From the NCBI RefSeq assembly GCF_000011225.1, contig NC_004432.1, positions 620,001-684,000 on the forward strand: 64,000 nucleotides of DNA, written 5' to 3'. Every line of letters starts with the position of its first letter. Positions within the stretch are counted from its first letter, which is position 1. Source of the stretch: Malacoplasma penetrans HF-2 (GTDB lineage Bacteria; Bacillota_I; Bacilli_A; Mycoplasmatales; Mycoplasmoidaceae). The notes under the pieces were generated by a model. It was given only the letters and a program-made list of their open reading frames with translations. It did not search any database and was not told the origin of the DNA. Below are positions 56,182 through 64,000 of the stretch, one piece after another. Position numbers and translations under genes: made by a program.

Positions 56182-57083
56182 TTAACCTTTTAAGCTATTT
56201 TTACTTTTCTTATGATCTATTGATTTATCATTAGATTTATTTTTGCACTTATTAAGTTTTTTAGAGAAGTTTGGATGATTATTATTTTTATTTACATTTT
56301 TTAATTTATTTTTTCATGAAAAGTCATCAATGCAATTGATTTTATCATTTTTTATCTTATAGTTTAGGGAATTTATTTGATTGTTTACAGTTTTTCTTAT
56401 TTCCGATATTTTTTCCATAGATTTTTTATATTCTCATGAGTTAAAATTAGTAAATTTTTTAAAAATAAAAGAACAATTATTATCAAAAGACAATGTGTCT
56501 GATAAGTATTTAATCTCTTTTTTAGCATATTCAATGTCTAAAATAACTGTCTTACCTATTCTTGAATGCTTTTTCCCTAAATAATTTATTTCTTTTTTTG
56601 TAAGTTTTTTAAAGGAATCATAAATTTTTACTAAATTCAATTTATTTTTTAAAAGTATATTCTTTTGAAATTTTTTAAGAACCATTAATTTGAAATTTTT
56701 TGAAAAATTAGTTGTATTAACATACTCATGACTATTTTGATCTAGTATTTTATAGTCCATCATTTTTTTATTTATCTGATACAAGATTCTTAAATTTATT
56801 AAAGAATCTTTTCTAGGCAATTCTCCAAACTTATTTTTTTAACAACTATATTAGTTTTTTTGTCAAACTTCTTAATTTTACCTTTAGAATCCCTTAAACC
56901 TTCTAATTTGAAATAATAGACATAATTTTTTATTACAATTATATTAGCTGTTGGTCTGAAAGATTTGTTCTTTTCTTCACCTTTAATTCTTTTTCATATT
57001 ATTAAACCAAATACATTTGGGCACAAGCCTTTAAAATGCTTATTTTTCTTTATTTTAAAAGTAATTTTTTCATTGTTGGGCAT
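56182..57083 (-). pseudogene. Frame-split hypothetical gene next to IS copy 2
   Basis: Two consecutive minus-strand frames. The first runs from ATG 57083 to 56799 (94 aa, MPNNEKITFKIKKNKHFKGL, then NIIVIKNYVYYFKLEGLRDS). The second, in another frame, runs from about 56838 to 56182 (LPRKDSLINLRILYQINKK onward, very Lys/Asn-rich). A one-base slip at the run of seven A near 56834-56840 would join them into about 300 aa, so the gene looks frameshifted. IS copy 2 sits 29 bp upstream in a hairpin. I do not recognise the family; a decayed transposase is possible. Confidence 0.6.
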
Positions 57084-57111
57084 ATAAAAAAAGAGATGCA
57101 CACATCTCTTT

Positions 57112-58334
57112 CCCCGATTGAAATGTGAAGTGCAACATGCAAAGTATAATTTGTATAGCACCTAACATTTCAATTTTTTATTTATTGGGATAAAAAAAAG
57201 TGCCCCCATATAAACGCACAAAGGAACACCAATTATGTTTTACACTACAATTACTCTAAATGATACTAACAAATACAGACATTTGTCTTATGGTGAAAGA
57301 GAAATAATAGGACATATGTATTTTGTTCAAAAGAAAAATATTAACCAAATAGCAACAGAATTAAAAAGACATAGATCCACAATTTTAAGAGAGATCAGAA
57401 GAAACAATAATGTTGAAGGATATAGTGCTGAAAAGGCACAGAAAAAATATATAGAAAGAAGAAACCATAAAAACTTTTTTCTATGACAAAAATACAAAAC
57501 TTTCTCAGAATTATTTGCAGAAAAATACAATTGCAAATGACATGGTGTGGAATTAACTAGACACTATATAAAAGAAAATTATCCATGTGTTTTAGTTCCT
57601 TCCACTAAACAAATTTATAACTGAATACAAACAAATAAATGAATTAAAAAAAGATCAGACAAACTAAGAACTGCTTATATAAAAGGTAGAAAAAGAAAAA
57701 AAGGAATGTTTTCTAAATTTGATGAAAAGTATGTATTTCCCATATGGATGAGACCAAAACACATACTTAACAGAAAAGAGTTTGGTCATTGGGAACTAGA
57801 CTTAGTCATAGGAAAAAGACAATCTGGTTATAGTAATTTATTGGTAATGGTAGAAAGAAAAACTAGAAATTCATTTATTACTAAAGTTGAGAACAAAAAT
57901 CCTTTCACTATTAACTCAGCAATAAAAAGTTTAGTTAATAAAAACAACTTACATGTAAAGACAATAACAATAGATAATGGAATAGAATTCTCAAAAATAG
58001 GAATTGCAGCTTATTGAATAAAATGTAAAGTTTATTATTGTGAACCTTATGCTTCATATCAAAGGGGTTCAAATGAAAATGTTAATGGATTGATTAGAAG
58101 AGTGTATAAAAAAGGTACAGATTTTTCTTTGTTAAGTGATGCAGAAATAAACAATCTCCAAAACAAAATTAATAGAATGCCTAGAAAAATGTTTAACTAT
58201 ATGAGTAGTGATCAGTACTACAAAAAATGTATGAATTCTTTAAACTGATAAAATAAAAAAATTCTGCTCCCTTTTTTGAGGTAACAGAATTTCTTATGCT
58301 AACATTAATGTTGCACTTCATGTTTCAATTAAGG
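57112..58334 (+). mobile_element. IS30-family insertion sequence, copy 2 (1223 bp)
   Basis: Same length and ends as copies 1 and 3, but inserted in the opposite orientation (begins CCCCGATTGAAATGTG, ends CATGTTTCAATTAAGG). Flanked by an exact 22-bp duplication, 57090-57111 and 58335-58356, that is itself a hairpin with 9-bp arms (AAAGAGATG / CATCTCTTT). Its sequence is closer to copy 3 than to copy 1. Confidence 0.95.
57235..58251 (+). CDS. IS30-family transposase, copy 2
   Basis: 338 aa, frame intact with TGA Trp codons. Same domains as copy 1: IS30 helix-turn-helix, then catalytic HWELDL, TIDNG and NENVNGLIRR. It has the FPIW version of the linker before the catalytic core, with TGG for Trp. 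AAAGGA lies before ATG 57235. Confidence 0.95.
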
Positions 58335-58387
58335 AAAGAGATGCACACATCTCTTTTTATGCGGAGTTCTATTTAATTTATCATTCC

Positions 58388-58466
58388 ACTCAAAATGCTC
58401 CCCATTTTGAGTTTCAATATCTATAAATTAAATTACATACATTTAATTGCATACAATTAAATGTAT
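58388..58466. repeat. Two hairpins downstream of IS copy 2
   Basis: ACTCAAAAT / ATTTTGAGT (58388-58412) and a perfect 13-bp pair ATACATTTAATTG / CAATTAAATGTAT with a 4-base loop (58437-58466). They lie in the 230-bp gene-free stretch between the IS and a minus-strand surface protein remnant. The first could be the terminator of that gene, though no T run is obvious. Confidence 0.6.
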
Positions 58467-58564
58467 ATATACCCTACGTATACATCTATATAATAGCACA
58501 TAGATTAGAGATGTAAACACTTATTAAACTTAAAAGTTTAATTCTCTTTATCCTTTCTTTAAAT

Positions 58565-59464
58565 TTATTCTTTGTTTTGTTTATTTTTCTTCTTATTCTT
58601 TAAATGATGAATAGCATTAGAAATGCTTCCATATGTTGATATTAATCTTCTAGATACAAATATTGAAACAACAGTAGCTACAAGAACTCCTACTGTTAAA
58701 ACACTAGCAACTCATGCAACATTACCAACATTTGAAAAATAACCTTTATTTGTTGTTGTATTGTTATTTTGATCTAATGAATTATTGGTATCAGTATTAC
58801 TTGAATCATTATTAGTACTTGTATCAGTATTTATTGATCCATTATTAATGTTTGCAATGGTTAAGTTAGAACCATTTTGAACTTTATCAGATTTAGCAAT
58901 AATAATATTTTTAATTTCTAAAGAAATATTAGAAAAATAACCATTAATTAATTTTTCAATATCTTCATTAGAAATACTTATAGAATAATCTACATCTAAA
59001 ATATATTGAGAATAGTTTTCATCCATATATTTTTTAATTCATTGATGAATTAATTCATATATTTCATCTTTTTTAATTGAACTTATACCTAGTTTTGGTA
59101 TTGATATATTTTGTAAATCAAATGGATTGATTCTAGAGTTACTAACTAAAAGACTTGTAGAGTTAGATAATAATGTAGAACTATTATCTGCAATTATGGT
59201 TAAAGTTTCATTATTATTCCCTTTATCAATGTTATCTATCAATCTTTGTAGTACTTCTTCTTCATTTTGAATATATCAGTCATATTCAGTAACTTCTTTA
59301 GAAGATTTATTACTTAAATATTGATTAACATGGTTAACTATATTCTTTTTTAAAACACTGATATTAGTAGTATTCTGTTTATCTAAATTAGGAATTTTTA
59401 TTGATGATAAATCTAATAATGATTCAAATGATTTTGAATTAATAGTCAATACTTTAGTTGTTCC
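58565..59464 (-). pseudogene. N-terminally truncated surface protein with two repeats and a C-terminal anchor
   Basis: An open frame of 299 codons without a good start: no ATG or signal peptide at its 5' end, only TTG (59449). It holds two related units of about 90-100 residues, one beginning KVLTINSKSFESLLDLSSIK and one ETLTIIADNSSTLLSNSTSL. Each has IPNL or IPKL and a helical end (VNQYLSNKS, IKKYMDENYS). Then come an Asn/Ser/Thr linker, a membrane span (VASVLTVGVLVATVVSIFV) and a basic tail. It looks like the 3' part of a larger repeat-bearing surface protein that lost its 5' end. Confidence 0.65.
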
Positions 59465-59642
59465 TTACAAGTGATTGTAAAGTACTTTAGTAATTGTGAC
59501 TAATTATTTATTATTTATTAAAATCTAGTTGCATAAACACATTATGTTTATATAAAATTTTGTTTTTTTATTTCAGTAATTAAGTACTCTATTATTCGAC
59601 TAGCAAAAAGTTTTATAACTTACCTCAGTTAATGACTTTACT

Positions 59643-59691
59643 CATTTCTTATGTTAGAATAAGGCAAACAAAAAAGTAGAGGACAAAAAAA
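59643..59691 (+). promoter_or_regulatory. Shared promoter/leader block, copy 2
   Basis: Same block as at 53774, extended -10 TGTTAGAAT at 59652-59660. One extra A separates GAGG from the ATG compared with copies 1 and 3. Confidence 0.75.
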
Positions 59692-60400
59692 ATGTTACTT
59701 AAAAAATTATTATTAATAGGGGGGGGGTGTTGTAGTAGGTTCTACTGCTTTAGCTAGTGCGATAGCTATCCCTATCTCTCAATCTCAATTAAACTCTTCA
59801 AGTGCTGAAGTTCCAACTGATCCAAATGGTAATAATCAACCAAATGATCAAGATGGAAATAACAACCAAAATGGAGAAAATAACAATAATCCACAAGTTC
59901 CAGATACAGATGACAATGGTAATAGTGGAGAAAATGTAAATCCAAATCCAGATGCTAATGAAAACAATAATTTAATTAAGGATATAAAACTTCCTGAAGG
60001 TGAAATTGTTTTCAAGAATTTTTATGACAAAGATCAAATATCTAGTTCTTTTGGATACCAAGTATTTAATAAAACCATTAATTCAAATCAAGATTTAAAT
60101 GGTAAATTGAAACAATGATTTGAAGAAAATCAAAATAAAGATAATTTTAATCCATACTATTTTCTTGATTCTAAAACTCTTTGAGGATTGGGGGGTTCAA
60201 CAGAAAATGATTTTCAACCTGTTTCTTATGTTGATAATTCAGCAGAAATTATAACTGCAAATTTAAATAATACAGATGGTAGAAAAGTTGGATTCAACAA
60301 AGTTTATTCATTTAAAATAACTCTAACTCCAAAATGAGGTCATGCTTGAACTGATGGAACTTCTGCAAGTAAAACTATAGTAGCTTATGGGGTTTACTAA
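59692..60400 (+). pseudogene. Phase-variable surface protein, paralogue 2 (OFF, 9 G)
   Basis: The sequence parallels paralogues 1 and 3 from promoter to stop, but the signal-peptide G tract has nine G (59719-59727) rather than eight. Translation from ATG 59692 leaves the frame after the Gly codons and stops within about 25 codons. Past the tract the +1 frame is fully open to TAA 60398-60400, ends AWTDGTSASKTIVAYGVY, and keeps TGA-coded Trp. It is therefore an intact gene switched off by one base, not a decayed one. Confidence 0.88.
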
Positions 60401-60450
60401 TTTTAATATTTGGTAAAAAATAAGAATATAGTATAGAAAACTTAATTTAA

Positions 60451-60480
60451 AAGCCCCACATTTAATGATGGGGTTTTTAA
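60451..60480 (+). terminator. Terminator of paralogue 2
   Basis: AAAAGCCCCA / TGGGGTTTTT with 10-base loop; GC-rich stem and T run. Confidence 0.88.
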
Positions 60481-60611
60481 ATTAAACTAAAGTAAAAATA
60501 ATTATTTATGTTGCTCTATAATTGTCTATATTTTCTTTTTTAGAAATTAAAAGTTTTAGTTTAAATTATTTATTTAAAATTTTTAACAATTATATTGGTG
60601 ATAATGACTTT

Positions 60612-60662
60612 ACTTATTTCTTATGTTAGAATAAGGCAAACAAAAAAGTAGAGGACAAAAAA
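60612..60662 (+). promoter_or_regulatory. Shared promoter/leader block, copy 3
   Basis: Same block as at 53774, extended -10 TGTTAGAAT at 60624-60632, GAGG ribosome binding site. Confidence 0.75.
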
Positions 60663-61373
60663 ATGTTACTTAAAAAATTATTATTAATAGGGGGGGGTGT
60701 TGTAGTAGGTTCTACTGCTTTAGCTAGTGCAATAGCTATCCCTATCTCTCAATCTCAATTAAATTCTTCAAGTACTGAGGTTCCAACTGATCCAAATGGG
60801 AATAATCAACCAAATGATCAAGGTGGAAATAACAATCAAAATGGAGATAATAACAATAATCCACAAGTTCCAGACAATGATAATAATGGAAATAGTGGGG
60901 AAAATGTAAATCCAGAAGTTGATAATAACCTGATTAAGGATGTCAAACTCCCTGAAGTTGAGGTTTTTTTTAGAGATTTTAAAAGCACAAGTTTAGATAT
61001 TAATTTCGAAACAATTGGAGATAAAGTTTTCAATAAATCCATTAATTCAAATGAAGAATTAAACAATCATTTAGAATCATGATTTAATCAAAATAAAAAT
61101 AATGAAAATTTTAATGATACTTATTTTGTGCAATCAAATTTATTGGGGTTTCATGTACCTGAATATGGCTATAATTATAAAATAGCATCGTTTATAAGTG
61201 GTTCAGCTAAAATTAATACTGAAATTTTAAATGATGAAAACAAAAATCCACAGACATTCAATAAAGTTTATTCTTTTGAAATAGATTTAACACCAAATTT
61301 TGGTCATTCTTGAATTGATGGAACTTCAGGAAGCAAAAAAATAACAGTTTATGGTATTTATTCTGTTTCATAA
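60663..61373 (+). CDS. Phase-variable secreted/surface protein, paralogue 3 (ON)
   Basis: 236 aa. The signal peptide is identical to paralogue 1, with eight G (60690-60697) giving an open frame. An Asn/Gly/Pro linker and a divergent ~130-residue domain follow, ending SWIDGTSGSKKITVYGIYS. Linker DNA is nearly the same as in paralogues 1 and 2 while the C-terminal domain differs, which suits antigenic diversification. Its terminator hairpin was duplicated by IS copy 3, which now sits between the stem and the T run. Confidence 0.85.
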
Positions 61374-61454
61374 ATGATGTTTAATTAATAAATCCTAATA
61401 AGTATTTAAATAATCATAAATAGAAAAACCCTCTATTCTAATAAATAGAGGGTT

Positions 61455-62677
61455 CCTTAATTGAAACATGAAGTGCAACATTAATGTTAGCATAAGAAAT
61501 TCTGTTACCTCAAAAAAGGGAGCAGAATTTTTTTATTTTATCAGTTTAAAGAATTCATACATTTTTTGTAGTACTGATCACTACTCATATAGTTAAACAT
61601 TTTTCTAGGCATTCTATTAATTTTGTTTTGGAGATTGTTTATTTCTGCATCACTTAACAAAGAAAAATCTGTACCTTTTTTATACACTCTTCTAATCAAT
61701 CCATTAACATTTTCATTTGAACCCCTTTGATATGAAGCATAAGGTTCACAATAATAAACTTTACATTTTATTCAATAAGCTGCAATTCCTATTTTTGAGA
61801 ATTCTATTCCATTATCTATTGTTATTGTCTTTACATGTAAGTTGTTTTTATTAACTAAACTTTTTATTGCTGAGTTAATAGTGAAAGGATTTTTGTTCTC
61901 AACTTTAGTAATAAATGAATTTCTAGTTTTTCTTTCTACCATTACCAATAAATTACTATAACCAGATTGTCTTTTTCCTATGACTAAGTCTAGTTCCCAA
62001 TGACCAAACTCTTTTCTGTTAAGTATGTGTTTTGGTCTCATCCATATGGGAAATACATACTTTTCATCAAATTTAGAAAACATTCCTTTTTTTCTTTTTC
62101 TACCTTTTATATAAGCAGTTCTTAGTTTGTCTGATCTTTTTTTAATTCATTTATTTGTTTGTATTCAGTTATAAATTTGTTTAGTGGAAGGAACTAAAAC
62201 ACATGGATAATTTTCTTTTATATAGTGTCTAGTTAATTCCACACCATGTCATTTGCAATTGTATTTTTCTGCAAATAATTCTGAGAAAGTTTTGTATTTT
62301 TGTCATAGAAAAAAGTTTTTATGGTTTCTTCTTTCTATATATTTTTTCTGTGCCTTTTCAGCACTATATCCTTCAACATTATTGTTTCTTCTGATCTCTC
62401 TTAAAATTGTGGATCTATGTCTTTTTAATTCTGTTGCTATTTGGTTAATATTTTTCTTTTGAACAAAATACATATGTCCTATTATTTCTCTTTCACCATA
62501 AGACAAATGTCTGTATTTGTTAGTATCATTTAGAGTAATTGTAGTGTAAAACATAATTGGTGTTCCTTTGTGCGTTTATATGGGGGCACCTTTTTTTATC
62601 CCAATAAATAAAAAATTGAAATGTTAGGTGCTATACAAATTATACTTTGCATGTTGCACTTCACATTTCAATCGGGG
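61455..62677 (-). mobile_element. IS30-family insertion sequence, copy 3 (1223 bp)
   Basis: Begins CCTTAATTGAAACATGAAGT and ends TTTCAATCGGGG. Flanked by an exact 28-bp duplication (61427-61454 and 62678-62705), a hairpin with arms AACCCTCTATT / AATAGAGGGTT that was the terminator of paralogue 3; the T run remains only on the right. Nearly identical to copy 2. Confidence 0.95.
61538..62554 (-). CDS. IS30-family transposase, copy 3
   Basis: 338 aa with intact frame, the same helix-turn-helix and DDE residues as the other copies, and the FPIW linker version shared with copy 2. AAAGGA before ATG 62554. Confidence 0.95.
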
Positions 62678-62705
62678 AACCCTCTATTCTAATAAATAGA
62701 GGGTT

Positions 62706-63253
62706 TTTGGTTTTAAATATTTATTCAATAAAAAGTATTTCTATTATATTTTTACTTCTGAAACAAATATTCTATTAACATATTAAAGTTTTCTTAAAAC
62801 CCAAGAATGAACTTATTTTTATCATCATGATATTATTATGTATATTTTTTATTTAAAAAATATTTGCTGATTATTATCATTTGAAAAATAAATTATATTT
62901 AAAAATAAATTCTCTATTCATAATCATTTAAGTAAAACTAAAGCTATTAATATAAAAACTTGTCTTTTAAATTAAAATGAAACACCTAAATATTTTATTT
63001 AGTTAAATTTAAAAATTAATTAAATAATCTAATAGATTTTATTATGCATTTATTTCCTTTTGTGAAAAAATATTTTCATTTACAATGAATTAATGACTTT
63101 ACTTATTTCTTATGTTAGAATAAGGCAAACAATGTTAATTTTATGTGACTTTGTCCCTATTAAATAGAACTTGGAGCAACTAAATTATATCAATGAGAAA
63201 AATATAATTTAGTTGCTTTTTGATATTTTTAGTTTTTGCTTTTTATTGCTCAA
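62706..63253. other. Gene-free interval with an orphan promoter block
   Basis: About 550 bp. The first 385 bp are AT-rich with no ORF. 63091-63132 repeats the promoter/leader block of the phase-variable family (extended -10 TGTTAGAAT, 63113-63121) and breaks off after GGCAAACAA, before the ribosome binding site. Unrelated sequence follows (TATGTGACTTTGTCCC), then a 16-bp hairpin with T run (63175-63222) that could end the minus-strand integrase transcript. Confidence 0.7.
63175..63222. terminator. Hairpin with T run near the integrase gene end
   Basis: Perfect 16-bp stem (AGCAACTAAATTATAT / ATATAATTTAGTTGCT) with 11-base loop and T run on the right. It may terminate rightward transcription from the orphan promoter or be part of the end of the mobile element. 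Confidence 0.7.
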
Positions 63254-64000
63254 TTAAATATTTAAAGAAAGTTCAATTTCTCTAATTTTAATTTTTTCCT
63301 CCCTTTCTTTTAAACTGTTGCTTCATCTTTCTAAAGCTATTCTTGTGTTTTCATTTTTTTGATAAATAGCTTTAGAAGCAGCTATACTTTTTCTTTTAAT
63401 TTTTTCTAATTTTAAAAACTCATTATCCTGAATCTCATTTATATATTCGTTTAATAAATCATCATTTATTTCTCTGGCAAAATATTTTGTATTTTTATCA
63501 AGTACAAATTTTTCACCCGTTAACATGTTGGTTCTTAATAAGATTTGATTTTTCATATTAACTCTTTTATCTTCTTTGGTGAACAAACCCATAGCCTTCC
63601 CATTATGGAAAAAATAAAAACCTTTTAGAACTTTGCAAATCTTAGTTGTATAGAACAAGTCTTTTAAATCATTTTTACTTAATTTTATGAATTGGTTTCT
63701 TTTTCCTTTTTCAGACTTTTTATATCTTTGATTGTAAGCATCAACAATTAACTGATAGTTCTTTTGTATTTTTTCTTTAGTATTCAAACCATGTTTTAAA
63801 AATAATTTGTAATAAATTTGTTGTGCATTTTTAAATGATCTTTCAACATTAGCTTTAAAAGTTGGTTGGCTTTCTGACTTAACTTGTATTTCTAGTTTAT
63901 TTAAACAATAAGTTAAATTGGTAACTGAATTTTCAGATCAAAATGTTTTTCTTCTATCTGTTTTTATAATATTTGGAGCCCCATACTTTTCTAGGACCTG
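63254..64000 (-). CDS. DDE integrase/transposase (5' end outside window)
   Basis: The visible 248 codons run into the right edge of the window. YGAPNIIKTDRRKTFW holds a catalytic Asp, and PTFKANVERSFKNAQQIYY, about 40 residues later, holds the Glu; this is the D-35-E part of an rve-type integrase, most like IS1202/ISNCY-type transposases. The C-terminal half is basic with FYFFHNGKAMGLF and ends in a Lys/Glu-rich helix. It is not related to the IS30 copies. Probably part of an element that inserted downstream of the orphan promoter. Confidence 0.8.

Noticed and set aside
59692-60400. Treating paralogue 2 as an ordinary decayed pseudogene
   Set aside because: The only defect is one extra G in a homopolymer; the rest of the frame, promoter and terminator are intact.

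Overview
The window is AT-rich bacterial DNA in which TGA is read as tryptophan. In-frame TGA codons fall at conserved Trp positions of unmistakable genes (the acetyltransferase motif of pdhC, FtsY, NrdD, the transposases), so all coordinates here use translation table 4 and are longer than standard-code ORFs. Together with the lipobox-type lipoprotein, the smc-ftsY-ylxM block, a NadD-YqeK fusion and a four-gene pdh operon, this points to a mollicute, most like the Mesoplasma/Entomoplasma/Mycoplasma mycoides branch. The species cannot be named from sequence alone. No tRNA, rRNA or CRISPR array was recognised.

Layout. 1-4.4 kb: end of smc, ftsY, ylxM and two unknown genes. 4.7-5.9 kb: an IS30-family element inserted in a hairpin at the 3' end of a membrane protein gene. 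6.9-8.8 kb: a CIRCE-controlled unknown protein, a GNAT acetyltransferase and a TM2 protein. 8.9-11.4 kb: a type II restriction-modification pair (HNH nuclease and C5 methylase). 11.6-15.4 kb: a HAD phosphatase and the anaerobic ribonucleotide reductase pair nrdD-nrdG. 15.5-18.6 kb: a modular repeat protein and two tandem coiled-coil paralogues. 18.7-22.4 kb (minus): hemW-like, miaA, pta and an unknown gene. 22.9-26.7 kb: a PRD regulator, a surface protein and a TtcA-like enzyme. 27-32.7 kb: pdhABCD and a GPx-like peroxidase. 33-39.5 kb: aldo/keto reductase, TetR regulator, a CrtC/AttH-like protein, an MFS transporter and an APC permease. 39.6-51.6 kb: mostly housekeeping (rlmH, nadD-yqeK, mtnN, rdgB, relA/spoT), an alcohol dehydrogenase and two AAA ATPases. 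51.8-53.7 kb: RNase J.

53.8-64 kb is an accessory surface-protein region. It holds three paralogues with a shared promoter and a poly-G tract inside the signal peptide: two are in frame with 8 G and one is out of frame with 9 G, which is the signature of phase variation. A fourth copy of the promoter has no gene and runs into an integrase-bearing element at the window edge. Two more IS30-family copies, a UPF0236/ISLre2-like fragment, a truncated surface protein, a frame-split gene and a candidate small RNA lie among them.

The strongest unusual signals are: the three 1223-bp IS elements, each inserted in and duplicating a 22-28 bp terminator-like hairpin; the phase-variable family; the repeat protein at 15.5-17.4 kb; the TetR-linked CrtC/AttH-like cluster; and the CIRCE-controlled protein of unknown function.
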